Below, one piece after another: positions 44,758 to 54,376 of a DNA stretch of 64,000 bases. Made by a program: the position numbers and the translations under genes. Source of the DNA: an uncultured Oscillospiraceae bacterium (lineage in GTDB: Bacteria > Bacillota > Clostridia > Oscillospirales > Oscillospiraceae); the NCBI GenBank assembly GCA_947588605.1, contig CANPYK010000001.1, forward strand, positions 1-64,000, in the 5' to 3' direction. Under the pieces are notes generated by a model. It was not told the DNA's origin, did no database searches, and was given only the letters and a program-made list of their open reading frames with translations. How positions within the stretch are numbered: position 1 is the stretch's first letter; each line of letters starts with the position of its first letter.

Positions 44758-47175
44758 ATGTTCAAGGACAAAAAGGATTTCACACGGCAGATCGAGGCCA
44801 CCGCCATCGCCAATTTCGGCAAGCCCTTTGGCAGGCTGGAGCCCAAGTTCAAGTATTACACCCTGGCCAAGACCATCGCCACCAACGCCCGGAACGTCCG
44901 GGTGCTGGCCGACGACACCCGCCAGGAGGAGAAAAAGCGCGTCTACTACTTCTCCATGGAATTTCTGGTGGGCCGGCTTTTGGAAAACTACATCATGAAC
45001 TTCGGCATCAAGGACGTTGTGGAGGAGGGCCTGGCCGATTACGGCGTGACCATCGCCGACCTCGCCGCCGAGGAGGTGGACGCGGGCCTGGGCAACGGCG
45101 GCCTTGGAAGGCTGGCCGCGTGCTTCATCGACTCCCTGGCGTCTCTGGGCTACATCGGCCAGGGCAACGGCATCCGCTACCGGTACGGCCTCTTCAGTCA
45201 GCGCATCGTCAACGGCTGTCAGGTGGAGGACCCGGACAACTGGCTGGAGGACGGTTACCCCTGGGAGATCGAGCGCCCGGAGGAGGCCGTGCGGGTGCGC
45301 TTCGGCGGCACCGTGGTGCATAAATATTCCGGCAACTCCATGAGCTACGAGTGGACCGGCGGCGAGGAGATCTTAGCCGTCCCCTACGACGTGCCCATCG
45401 TGGGCTACGGCGGGCAGACGGTCAATAACCTGCGGCTTTGGAGCGCCGAGCCTGCCAAGCAGAACTTCGACATGGACGCCTTCAACCGCGGCGACTACGC
45501 CGGGGCCATGAAATTCCGGTCCGACGTGGAGGCCATCACCTCCGTTCTCTACCCCAACGACAACGCCGACCCCGGCAAGGTCCTCAGGTTAAAGCAGGAA
45601 TATATGTTCGTGGCCGCCGGCCTTAAATCCATCCTGCGCTACTATAAGCGGGAGTACGGCCGGCACGCCTGGAAGCGCTTCCCCGAGCTCATCGCCATCC
45701 ACACCAACGATACCCACCCGGCCCTGTGCGCCCCGGAGCTTTTGAGGCTCCTCATCGACGAGGAGGGGCTTGACTGGGATACCGCTTGGGAGATCGTGAC
45801 AAAATCCATCTCCTACACCAACCACACCATCCTGCCCGAGGCGCTGGAGAAGTGGCCCATCGATATGTTCCAGCGGCTCCTGCCCCGTGTCTATGACTTC
45901 GTGGAGGAGATCGACCGCCGCTACCGGGAGAGCTTCGCCAGGAACCGTGTGAACAACCAGGAGCTTTTGATGAACACCGCCATCCTCTGGGGCGGTCAGG
46001 TGCGCATGGCCAACCTCTCCGTCATCGCCGGCCACGCCGTCAACGGCGTCGCGGCCCTCCACACGGAGATTTTGAAGACCGACGTTCTCAAGGACTTCTA
46101 CGCCCTCACCCCGGAGAAATTCAACAACAAGACAAACGGCGTCACCCACCGGCGCTTCCTGGCCCAGGCCAACCCCACCTACGCCGCCCTCATCACCGAG
46201 GCTATCGGCGATAAGTGGTACACCGACGCCATGGAGCTTGCGCGCCTCAAGGACTTCGAGGACGACCCGGTGTTCCTGGAGAAGGCCGCCCGGTCCAAGG
46301 CCAAAAACAAGCAGGCCCTGGCCCGGTATATCAAGGACACCACCGGCATCATCGTGGACACGGACTCCATCTTCGACATCCAGGTCAAGCGCTTCCACGC
46401 TTACAAGCGGCAGCTTTTGAACCTCTTCAAGATCATGGACCTCTATAACCACATTCTGGAGGACCCCAACTTCGACGTGAAGCCCACCACCTTCATCTTC
46501 GCCGGCAAGGCCGCCCAGGGGTACGAGTTCGCCAAGAACACCATCCGGCTCGTCTGCTCCGTGGCGGACGTCATCAACGCCGATCCCCGGGTGCGCGGGC
46601 GCATCCGCGTGGTGTTCGTGCCCAACTTCTCCGTGAGCAACGGCCAGCTCATCTACCCGGCCGCGGACATCTCCGAGCAGATCTCCACCGCCGGCATGGA
46701 GGCCAGCGGTACGGGGTGCATGAAGTTCATGATGAACGGCGCCCTGACCCTGGGGACTCTGGACGGGGCCAACGTGGAGATCGTGGAGCAGGTGGGCCTG
46801 GAGAACGCCGAGATCTTCGGCCTCAGGACCGAGGAGATCGCCGAGCTCAAGCGCAGCTGGAGCTACTTCGCCCGCGGCGAGGTGGACGCCAACCCGCGCC
46901 TGCGCCGGGTCATGGACCAGCTCACCGACGGGACCTACGCCAAGCTCTCCGGCGGGTTCGACAGCGTCTACTCCAACCTTATGAACTCCAACGACGAGTT
47001 CTACGTCCTCAAGGACTTCCAGCCCTACGTGGACGCCTGGCACCGGCTGGAGAGGCTCCACGCCGACAAGAACGCCTGGTATAAGAAGTCCGTCCACAAC
47101 ACCGCCTGCTCCGGCATTTTCTCCTCCGACAGGACCATCCGCGAGTACGCGCAGGAGGTCTGGGAGCTCAACTGA
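44758..47175 (+). CDS. glgP: Glycogen/alpha-glucan phosphorylase
   Basis: Phosphorolyses glycogen ends to glucose-1-phosphate. The 805-residue GT35 enzyme has the PLP-lysine motif [14 protein letters not shown] with Lys656 and the family stretch [19 protein letters not shown] near residues 110-128. It follows glgB by 60 bases with AAGGAG before ATG. Being second in an operon with both glgB and glgCDA means synthesis and breakdown genes are expressed together, with a terminator-like hairpin afterwards that may lower expression of the later genes. Confidence 0.95.
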   Translation: MFKDKKDFTRQIEATAIANFGKPFGRLEPKFKYYTLAKTIATNARNVRVLADDTRQEEKKRVYYFSMEFLVGRLLENYIMNFGIKDVVEEGLADYGVTIADLAAEEVDAGLGNGGLGRLAACFIDSLASLGYIGQGNGIRYRYGLFSQRIVNGCQVEDPDNWLEDGYPWEIERPEEAVRVRFGGTVVHKYSGNSMSYEWTGGEEILAVPYDVPIVGYGGQTVNNLRLWSAEPAKQNFDMDAFNRGDYAGAMKFRSDVEAITSVLYPNDNADPGKVLRLKQEYMFVAAGLKSILRYYKREYGRHAWKRFPELIAIHTNDTHPALCAPELLRLLIDEEGLDWDTAWEIVTKSISYTNHTILPEALEKWPIDMFQRLLPRVYDFVEEIDRRYRESFARNRVNNQELLMNTAILWGGQVRMANLSVIAGHAVNGVAALHTEILKTDVLKDFYALTPEKFNNKTNGVTHRRFLAQANPTYAALITEAIGDKWYTDAMELARLKDFEDDPVFLEKAARSKAKNKQALARYIKDTTGIIVDTDSIFDIQVKRFHAYKRQLLNLFKIMDLYNHILEDPNFDVKPTTFIFAGKAAQGYEFAKNTIRLVCSVADVINADPRVRGRIRVVFVPNFSVSNGQLIYPAADISEQISTAGMEASGTGCMKFMMNGALTLGTLDGANVEIVEQVGLENAEIFGLRTEEIAELKRSWSYFARGEVDANPRLRRVMDQLTDGTYAKLSGGFDSVYSNLMNSNDEFYVLKDFQPYVDAWHRLERLHADKNAWYKKSVHNTACSGIFSSDRTIREYAQEVWELN

Positions 47176-47184
47176 CACGGCATC

Positions 47185-47204
47185 AAAGCCCGACGGGGCT
47201 TTTT
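47185..47204 (+). terminator. Terminator-like hairpin between glgP and glgC
   Basis: 7-bp stem AAAGCCC/GGGCTTT with a 4-base loop, then TT. Short, so probably partial termination rather than a full stop. Confidence 0.55.
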
Positions 47205-47249
47205 AAAACTAGGTTTAATACAATATCTATATTTAAGGAGGGTCATCCA

Positions 47250-48389
47250 GTGGTAAACAAAAAACCGTTCATAGCCATGCTGCTCGCGGGAGGGCAGGGC
47301 AGCAGGCTCGGCGCTCTCACCAAGCACGTGGCCAAGCCCGCCGTCTCCTTTGGCGGCAAGTACCGCATCATCGACTTCGCCCTCTCCAACTGCGCCAACT
47401 CCAACATCGACACCGTGGGCGTCCTGACCCAGTATAGGCCGTACCTCCTGAATACCTACATCGGCACCGGCTCCAGCTGGGACCTGGACTCCCATGACGG
47501 CGGCGTCTCCATCCTGCCGCCCTACGCCACCGAGACCGGCGGACAGTGGTACGCCGGCACGGCGGACGCCATCTATCAGAACCTGGACTACATAAACCTC
47601 TACGATCCGGACTACGTGATCATCCTCTCCGGCGACCACATCTACCGCATGGACTACCGGAAGATGCTCCGCACCCACATCGACAACCAGGCCGACCTCA
47701 CCATCGCTGTGATGACCGTCCCCTGGGAGGAGGCCCCGCGCCTGGGCATCCTGGCCGCCGACGAGACGGGCCGGATCTACGATTTCGAGGAAAAGCCCCC
47801 CAAGCCCAAGTCCAACCTGGCGTCCATGGGCATCTACATCTTCTCCAAGAAGGTGCTGGAGGAGTCCCTCATCGCCGACGCCCGCAACGCCGACAGCGAG
47901 CACGACTTCGGCAAGAACATCATCCCCACCCTCCTGGCCCAGGGCAAGCGCCTCTTCGTCCACCGGTTCGAGGGCTTCTGGAAGGACGTGGGCACCATCC
48001 CCAGCTTCCACGAGACGAGCATGGACCTTCTGGAGGCCGAGCCGCAGTTCGATATCCGGGCGGAGGACTTCCCGGTCCTCACCCAGGACGACTCCCTCCC
48101 GCCCCACTTCGTGGGCCCCAAGGGCAGCGTGGACCGGGCCTTCGTGGCCAACGGCTCCATCATCTTAGGAAGCGTGGTACACTCCGTCATCTCCAAGGGC
48201 TGCACCATTGAGGAAGGGGCCGAGGTCGTGGACTCCGTCCTCCTGCCCGACGCCACCGTGGAGAAGGGCGCCAGGGTCGTCCGCGCCATCGTGGGTGAGG
48301 GCGCCGCGGTCAAGGCCGGCGCCGTCTTCGGCACCGAGGATACGAATCAGCCCATCGCCGTCTGCGGCGACGATGCGGTCGTGGAATAA
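47250..48389 (+). CDS. glgC: Glucose-1-phosphate adenylyltransferase, catalytic subunit
   Basis: Makes ADP-glucose, the committed step of glycogen synthesis. The 379-residue protein has the nucleotidyl-transfer loop [22 protein letters not shown] at the N-terminus, [10 protein letters not shown] near 128-137 and a C-terminal left-handed beta-helix. GTG 47250 follows AAGGAGGG. Pairs with GlgD directly downstream (13-base gap), as in Bacillus-type heteromeric enzymes. Confidence 0.95.
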   Translation: MVNKKPFIAMLLAGGQGSRLGALTKHVAKPAVSFGGKYRIIDFALSNCANSNIDTVGVLTQYRPYLLNTYIGTGSSWDLDSHDGGVSILPPYATETGGQWYAGTADAIYQNLDYINLYDPDYVIILSGDHIYRMDYRKMLRTHIDNQADLTIAVMTVPWEEAPRLGILAADETGRIYDFEEKPPKPKSNLASMGIYIFSKKVLEESLIADARNADSEHDFGKNIIPTLLAQGKRLFVHRFEGFWKDVGTIPSFHETSMDLLEAEPQFDIRAEDFPVLTQDDSLPPHFVGPKGSVDRAFVANGSIILGSVVHSVISKGCTIEEGAEVVDSVLLPDATVEKGARVVRAIVGEGAAVKAGAVFGTEDTNQPIAVCGDDAVVE

Positions 48390-48402
48390 GGAGGCGTAGA
48401 AA

Positions 48403-49485
48403 ATGGATAGAGTGATCGGACTTATCGCCGGGAACTTCGAGACCAAGGACATGGGCGAGCTCACCGAGGACCGGACCATCGGCTCCCTGCCTTACGGCGG
48501 CAACTACCGCCTGGTGGACTTCCCCCTCTCCAACATGGTCAACTCCGGCATCAACACCATCGGCCTTATTACCCCCTACAAGTACCGCTCCATCATCGAC
48601 CACGTGGGCGCGGGCAAGGCCTGGGACTTAGACCGCAAGAACGGCGGCCTCTTCGTCCTCCCCGGCTCCGTCTTCGGCGTCCACAGCGAGAACAGCCACT
48701 TCCTCCTGAGGGACATCCGCCGCAACCAGATCTATCTGGAGCGCTCTCCCGCGCCCTACATCCTGGTGAGCGCCGCCAACGTCATCTCCCACATGGACTA
48801 CCGGCCCCTCATCATGGAGCATATCCGCTCCGGCGCGGACATCACCATGGTCTACAATATCGCCGACCGTGACGAGCCCCACCGCCTCGGCATCACCGTA
48901 GAGAACGGCGCCGTCACAGGCTTTAAGCCCAACCCCAGGAAGTACGAGGACGCCATGCTCGATACCTTCGTCATCTCCCGCGACCTCCTCATGAAGATCA
49001 TCGAGTGGTACGCCGCCATCGACTACCTCGATTTCTTCGAGGCCATCGAGGGGGACCTGGACAAGATGGACGTCCGGGCCTGGAAGTACGAGGGCTACGC
49101 CCGCCAGATGTTCACCAGCCGCGACTACTTCGAGTACTCCATGGAGCTTCTGAATCTGGACGTGGCCCGGGAGATCTTCACCCGGGAGAACCCCATTGCC
49201 ACCAAGGCCGCCGAGGCCGCGCCGGCGAAGTACTTAGACGGGGCCAAGGTGAAAAATTCCCTCATCTCCTCCGGCAGCCTCATCGAGGGCGAGGTGGACC
49301 ACTCCATCCTCTTCCGGGGCGTCAAGGTGGGCAAGGGCGCCAAGGTGCGCAACTCCATCATCATGCAAAGCTGCGTGGTGGAGGACGGCGCCGTGGTGGA
49401 AAACGTCATTCTGGACAAGTCCCAGGTGGTGAAGGCCGGCTCCGTCATCAAGGGCACCGGCGACACCACGTTCATCAAGAGTTGA
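48403..49485 (+). CDS. glgD: Glucose-1-phosphate adenylyltransferase regulatory subunit GlgD
   Basis: GlgC-like subunit that modulates or boosts GlgC. In the 360-residue protein the AGGxGxRL loop of GlgC is replaced by LIAGNFETKDMGELTEDR, so it should not be catalytic, while GSLPYGGNYRLVDFPLSNM and the C-terminal beta-helix remain. GGAGG lies before ATG 48403. Works with the upstream glgC product. Confidence 0.94.
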   Translation: MDRVIGLIAGNFETKDMGELTEDRTIGSLPYGGNYRLVDFPLSNMVNSGINTIGLITPYKYRSIIDHVGAGKAWDLDRKNGGLFVLPGSVFGVHSENSHFLLRDIRRNQIYLERSPAPYILVSAANVISHMDYRPLIMEHIRSGADITMVYNIADRDEPHRLGITVENGAVTGFKPNPRKYEDAMLDTFVISRDLLMKIIEWYAAIDYLDFFEAIEGDLDKMDVRAWKYEGYARQMFTSRDYFEYSMELLNLDVAREIFTRENPIATKAAEAAPAKYLDGAKVKNSLISSGSLIEGEVDHSILFRGVKVGKGAKVRNSIIMQSCVVEDGAVVENVILDKSQVVKAGSVIKGTGDTTFIKS

Positions 49486-49497
49486 CCGCTTTCTGAT

Positions 49498-49526
49498 TTT
49501 TCTCCCCGCTTCACGCGGGGAGAAAA
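49498..49526 (+). other. Hairpin between glgD and glgA
   Basis: Perfect 12-bp stem TTTTCTCCCCGC/GCGGGGAGAAAA with a 5-base loop. It lacks a downstream T-run, so it is more likely an mRNA-processing or stability structure than a terminator. Confidence 0.5.
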
Positions 49527-49548
49527 GCAAACAAGAAGGAGGAACACC

Positions 49549-51051
49549 ATGAGGAGAAAATTAAGAGTCCTGTTTGCCGCCTTTGAGGCCGTGCCGTTCA
49601 TGAAGACCGGCGGGCTGGGGGACGTGGGCGGCTCCCTGCCCCAGGCGTTGAAGGCCGCCGGGTGCGAGTGCCGGGTCATCATGCCCAAGTTCATGACCAT
49701 CCCGGAGGAATACAAGACGAAGATGACCCACGTCACGGATTTCTACGTCAGTCTCGGCTGGCGCAACGTCTACTGCGGCATCGAGAAGCTCACCTACAAG
49801 GGCGTGGTCTACTATTTCGTGGACAACGAATACTACTTCAACCGGGAGCGGGCCTACGGCTACTTTGACGACGGCGAGCGCATCGCCTACTTCTCCAAGG
49901 CCATCGTGGAGGCCCTGCATTATCTGCCGGATTTCAAGTGCGACGTCCTGCATTGCAACGATTGGCACACCGCCCTGGCCCCCGTCTTCCTGCGGGAGTT
50001 TTATCAGGGCCTGCCCCTCTATGAGAACGTGAAGACGGTCTTCTCCGTCCACAACCTCAAGTTCCAGGGCCAGATGAGCGACTATGTCCTGGGGGACATC
50101 CTCGGCCTGTGGGGCATCCCCGCCGCCGCCAGCCAGCTTCGGCAGGACGAGGGGAGCATCAACTTCATGAAGGGCGCGCTCCTCTATTCCGACATCCTCA
50201 GCACCGTCTCCAAGACCTACGCCGAGGAGATCCGCACGCCCTTCTTCGGCGAGCGGATGGACGGCATCTTCCGGGACCGCCAGAGCATCCTCTACGGCGT
50301 CATGAACGGCATCGACACCGAAACCTGGGACCCCGCTACCGACAAGCTCATCCCCGCCAACTTCAGCGCCGAGGACATGTCCGGCAAGGCCAAGTGCAAA
50401 GCCGCGCTCCAGGAGGAGCTGGGGCTGGAGGTGGACCCGGAGCGGCCCCTCATCGTCATGATCGGGCGGCTCACGGAGCAGAAGGGCATGGACCTGGTGC
50501 AGCGGGTCATCGGCGAGATGCTGGACCGTTCCGTGCAGATCGCGGTGCTGGGCACCGGCGACAAGCAGTATGAGGACATGCTCAGCTACTACGCCTGGGA
50601 GCGCAGCGGCAGCTGCTCGGCGAACCTCCGGTTCGACGAGGCGCTGAGCCACCGGATGTACGCCGGGGCAGACATCCTGCTGATGCCCAGCCTCTTCGAG
50701 CCCTGCGGCCTTTCCCAGATGATCGCCATGCGCTACGGGACCCTCCCCGTGGTGCGGGAGACCGGGGGCCTCAAGGACTCCGTGACGCCCTACAACCAGT
50801 TCACCCAGGAGGGCACGGGCTTCAGCTTCGCCAACTACAACGCCCACGAGATGCTCTTCACCACCATGAACGCCTGCGAGCTTTTTTGGACCGACAAGGA
50901 GACATGGAAAAAGCTCCAGCACAACGCCATGACCGCCGACTTTAGCTGGGACCGCGCCGCCAGGGAGTACCTGGCCATGTACCAGCTCACCCACCCGGAG
51001 ATCGAGCCCTGGGGCAAGAAAAAGCCGGAGGAAGCCGTAGAAGAGGCATAA
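49549..51051 (+). CDS. glgA: Glycogen synthase
   Basis: ADP-glucose-dependent GT5 glucosyltransferase that extends glycogen. The 500-residue protein shows the ADP-glucose site FMKTGGLGDVGGSLPQAL near residues 18-35, LHCNDWHTAL near 137-146, and MPSLFEPCGLSQMIAMRYG near 381-399 including the EX7E-type pair. AAGGAGGA precedes ATG 49549. Slightly longer than usual because of an acidic Lys/Glu tail. Confidence 0.95.
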   Translation: MRRKLRVLFAAFEAVPFMKTGGLGDVGGSLPQALKAAGCECRVIMPKFMTIPEEYKTKMTHVTDFYVSLGWRNVYCGIEKLTYKGVVYYFVDNEYYFNRERAYGYFDDGERIAYFSKAIVEALHYLPDFKCDVLHCNDWHTALAPVFLREFYQGLPLYENVKTVFSVHNLKFQGQMSDYVLGDILGLWGIPAAASQLRQDEGSINFMKGALLYSDILSTVSKTYAEEIRTPFFGERMDGIFRDRQSILYGVMNGIDTETWDPATDKLIPANFSAEDMSGKAKCKAALQEELGLEVDPERPLIVMIGRLTEQKGMDLVQRVIGEMLDRSVQIAVLGTGDKQYEDMLSYYAWERSGSCSANLRFDEALSHRMYAGADILLMPSLFEPCGLSQMIAMRYGTLPVVRETGGLKDSVTPYNQFTQEGTGFSFANYNAHEMLFTTMNACELFWTDKETWKKLQHNAMTADFSWDRAAREYLAMYQLTHPEIEPWGKKKPEEAVEEA

Positions 51052-51064
51052 TAACCGCGTTATA

Positions 51065-51091
51065 GGGGGGCGGGACCCCGCCCCCTGCTTT
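51065..51091 (+). terminator. Terminator-like hairpin after glgA
   Basis: GGGGGCGG/CCGCCCCC stem with a 4-base loop, then TGCTTTTC. May partly separate the GH13-GH77/pgi pair from the upstream genes. Confidence 0.6.
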
Positions 51092-51131
51092 TCTACTCTA
51101 TTGATTCATTCATCAAAGGAAACCCGATTTT

Positions 51132-54100
51132 ATGAGAGCTTATCACAACTCCCGCGAGCTGAAATTCCGCGACCCCTTTGGCGCTGTCGAGGTCGGCGGC
51201 GCTGTTTGTGTTTCCATCGACACCTGGGACGGCGAGGCCGATACCTGCGACCTCGTCCTCCATGTGGACCAGAAGGAGGACAGGGTCCTCCCCATGGAGA
51301 AAAGCTGGGGCCGGTACACCGTGACCTTCACGGCCGAGACCCCGGACATCTACTGGTACCAATTCCTTTTTCACTTCCCGGACGGGAACATCTGCCGCTA
51401 CGGGCCGAAGCCGGGCCGTGTGGGCGGCGAGGGGGACATCTACGGCTGGGACGCCCAGTGTCCCTTCTACCAGGTGACGGCCTACGTCCCCCGGAAGACC
51501 CCGGCGTGGTACCGGGACGCCATCGTCTATCAAATTTTCCCCGACCGCTTCTACCGAGGCCAGGGCTGGCGGGAAAACGCCGAGAAGGTCCTTGCCAAGC
51601 CGCGCCGCGGCACCCCCAAAGCCCTTGTGGAGAAGTGGGACACGCCGGTGGGCTACAAGCGCCTGCCCAACGGGCGCATCAAGGTCTGGGAGTTTTACGG
51701 CGGCACCCTCTCCGGCATCCGGGAGAAGCTGGACCATCTCCGGGATCTGGGCATCACCGCCCTCTACCTCAACCCCATCTTCGAGGCCGCCAGCAACCAC
51801 CGGTACGACACCGGCGACTACGAGCGCATCGACGGGATGCTGGGGGACGAGGAGGACTTCCGCGCCCTCTGCCGGGAGGCGGAGGAGCATGGCATCTCCC
51901 TCATTCTCGACGGCGTCTTCAACCACACCGGGTGCGACAGCCGCTACTTCAACAAATTTGAAAACTACCCCGGCCCCGGCGCCTGCCAGGGCGAGGGGTC
52001 CCCATATTCCCACTGGTTCCGGTTCTACGATTTCCCGAAGACCTACGAGTGCTGGTGGGGCATCGACGACCTGCCGGACGTGGAGGAGCACGACCCCGGC
52101 TACAAAAACTACATCTACGGCGGAGAGGACTCCATCGTCCGCCGGTGGCTGCGGGCCGGGGCCAAGGGCTGGCGCTTAGACGTGGCTGACGAGCTGCCCG
52201 ACGACTTCATCGAGGGCGTCAAGTCCGCCGTGGTGGCGGAGAAGGGCGCGGACGGGCTCTTAATGGGCGAGGTCTGGGAGGACGCCTCCAACAAGGTGGC
52301 CTACGGGCAGCTGCGGCGGTATTTCCTGGGCACGGAGCTGGACACCGTCATGAACTACCCCTTCCGGTCCGGGGTGCTGGACTTCCTTACCGGGAAGCTC
52401 CCGGCGCAGGACCTTCTGGAGACGACGCTGTCCCTCCAGGAAAACTACCCGCGGGAGAATTTCTACGCCGGCCTGAACCTTATGGGCAGCCACGACCGGC
52501 CCCGGCTCCTCACCGTCCTCGGCGACGCGCCGGACCCCGGCACGCTCACGGAGGCCCAGCGGCGGGACTATAGGCTGCCGCCGGACAAGAAGGGCCTTGC
52601 CAAGGGGCGGTTGTGGCTTCTGGCGCTGTTGCAGATGACCCTCCCCGGCGTGCCCTGTATCTACTACGGCGACGAGGCGGGCATGGAGGGCTACGCCGAC
52701 CCCTACAACCGCGGCCCCTACCCCTGGGGGCGCGAGGACCGGGACTGCGCCACCATCTACCGCAACGCCATCAACCTGCGTAAGGTCTTCCCGGAGCTTG
52801 TGGACGCCGGCTTTGAGCCCTTCAACCTGGGCGACGACGTCTTCGGCTACACCCGCAGCTGGGAGGGCGGGGCCCTCACCGTCGCGGTGAACCGGGGGCG
52901 CGAGGAGCGCTCCGTCACCCTGAACGCCCAAGGCCGGGAGGTCACGGACGTGCTGGGCGGGGCCCAGTACCGCCTCCGAAACGGCGAGGTGGAGCTGCGC
53001 CTGTGGCCCATGGGGTCCGCCATCCTCTACTTCCACCCCCAAGAGCGCTTGGGCCGGCCTTTGGAGCGGGGCAGCGGCGTGCTGGCCCACATCACCAGCC
53101 TCCCCACCGACCGGGGGCCGGGGAACATCGGCCAGGCCGCCTACGACTTCGTGGACTTCCTCCACGACGCGGGACAGAAATACTGGCAGATCCTCCCCGT
53201 CAACCCCACCGACCACCACGGCTCCCCCTACGCCGGGGCGTCGGCCTTCGCCGGGAACGTGAAGCTCCTGCCCCAGAGCGAGAAGGAGCTGCGGGAGGAG
53301 TACGAGAGGTTTGCGGATCTTGCGGACTTTGAGGCGTTTTGCAAGCGCAACGCCCGGTGGCTGGAGCCGTACGCCGCGTACATGGCGGTGAAGACCACGG
53401 TGTGCGACAAGCACTTCACCCAGTGGCCGGAGGCATACCGGGTCTGGTCGCCGGAGCTTTTGAAGGACAAAAAGCTGGCCGCCGAGGCGGATTTCCAGCG
53501 GTTTTGCCAATATAAATTCGAGCTTGCCTGGCAGGCCCTCCGGGCTTACGCCAAAAGCCGCGGCGTCACCATCATCGGCGATATGCCCATGTTCGTCTCC
53601 GGCGACTCCGCCGACGTCTGGGCCCAGCCCGAACAATTTTTGCTGAGCGCCGACGGACGGCCCAGCGACGTGGCGGGCGTGCCGCCCTCCTACATGGACG
53701 AGGGGCAGAGCTGGGGCAACCCCCTCTATGACTGGGGAAAGATGGAAAAGGACGGCTTCGACTGGTGGATGCGGCGCTTTGAGCGGATGCTGGACCTCTA
53801 CGACTACGTGCGCCTGGACCACTTCATGGGCTTTGAGTCCGCCTGGGCGGTGCCGGCGGGGAAGAAGCCAAAGGACGGGCGGTGGCTGCCCGGCCCCGGC
53901 ATGAAGCTCTTCAAGGCCGCCTTCGATAAATTCGGCCCCCTGCCCTTTGTGGCGGAGGATCTGGGCCCCATCACCCCCGCCATCCGGGGCCTTTTGGCCC
54001 GGTGCGGATTTCTCGGCACGGACGTGATGCAATACCAGAACGCCGACCCCCAGTGGGGCTGTTTCCCGGCCAAGGAGAAGATCGCCTACTCCGGCACCCA

Positions 54101-54371
54101 CGACAACATGACCCTGCTGGAGTTCTGTCAGGCCCGCTACCCCGACCGCAGCGGCGTGGAGATGGTCCGCAAGCTGAGGCGCGCCCTCATGGAGAGCGCC
54201 GCCGAGGTGGTGATCCTTCCCCTCCAGGACGTGCTGGAGTTGGGGGCCGAGGCGCGGATGAACACCCCGGGCACCACCGGCCGCAACTGGACGTGGCAGG
54301 CCAAACGCCAGGACTTTAAAGGCGTGCAAGAGCGCCTTTTGAGCGATACAAAACTTACGAACAGGAGCTGA
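51132..54371 (+). CDS. Bifunctional GH13 alpha-glucosidase-type hydrolase - GH77 4-alpha-glucanotransferase
   Basis: Fusion of 1079 residues. Residues about 1-120 form a CBM34-like sandwich, 130-637 a neopullulanase/maltogenic-type GH13 barrel with Asp350 (GWRLDVADE), Glu380 (GEVWED) and Asp455 (GSHDRPR). Residues about 645-1079 are MalQ-like GH77: GVLAHITSLPTDRGPGNIG at the start, then catalytic-region motifs YVRLDHFMGFES, FVAEDLGPITP and SGTHDNMT. Together they would trim and rearrange branched or short glucans left by phosphorylase, a debranching-like service to GlgP. It ends 5 bases before pgi. Confidence 0.92.
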   Translation: MRAYHNSRELKFRDPFGAVEVGGAVCVSIDTWDGEADTCDLVLHVDQKEDRVLPMEKSWGRYTVTFTAETPDIYWYQFLFHFPDGNICRYGPKPGRVGGEGDIYGWDAQCPFYQVTAYVPRKTPAWYRDAIVYQIFPDRFYRGQGWRENAEKVLAKPRRGTPKALVEKWDTPVGYKRLPNGRIKVWEFYGGTLSGIREKLDHLRDLGITALYLNPIFEAASNHRYDTGDYERIDGMLGDEEDFRALCREAEEHGISLILDGVFNHTGCDSRYFNKFENYPGPGACQGEGSPYSHWFRFYDFPKTYECWWGIDDLPDVEEHDPGYKNYIYGGEDSIVRRWLRAGAKGWRLDVADELPDDFIEGVKSAVVAEKGADGLLMGEVWEDASNKVAYGQLRRYFLGTELDTVMNYPFRSGVLDFLTGKLPAQDLLETTLSLQENYPRENFYAGLNLMGSHDRPRLLTVLGDAPDPGTLTEAQRRDYRLPPDKKGLAKGRLWLLALLQMTLPGVPCIYYGDEAGMEGYADPYNRGPYPWGREDRDCATIYRNAINLRKVFPELVDAGFEPFNLGDDVFGYTRSWEGGALTVAVNRGREERSVTLNAQGREVTDVLGGAQYRLRNGEVELRLWPMGSAILYFHPQERLGRPLERGSGVLAHITSLPTDRGPGNIGQAAYDFVDFLHDAGQKYWQILPVNPTDHHGSPYAGASAFAGNVKLLPQSEKELREEYERFADLADFEAFCKRNARWLEPYAAYMAVKTTVCDKHFTQWPEAYRVWSPELLKDKKLAAEADFQRFCQYKFELAWQALRAYAKSRGVTIIGDMPMFVSGDSADVWAQPEQFLLSADGRPSDVAGVPPSYMDEGQSWGNPLYDWGKMEKDGFDWWMRRFERMLDLYDYVRLDHFMGFESAWAVPAGKKPKDGRWLPGPGMKLFKAAFDKFGPLPFVAEDLGPITPAIRGLLARCGFLGTDVMQYQNADPQWGCFPAKEKIAYSGTHDNMTLLEFCQARYPDRSGVEMVRKLRRALMESAAEVVILPLQDVLELGAEARMNTPGTTGRNWTWQAKRQDFKGVQERLLSDTKLTNRS

Positions 54372-54376
54372 TAAAA

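Noticed and set aside
48403-49485. glgD as a decayed glgC copy
   Set aside because: Loss of the catalytic loop is normal for GlgD; the frame is intact and the gene order is typical.
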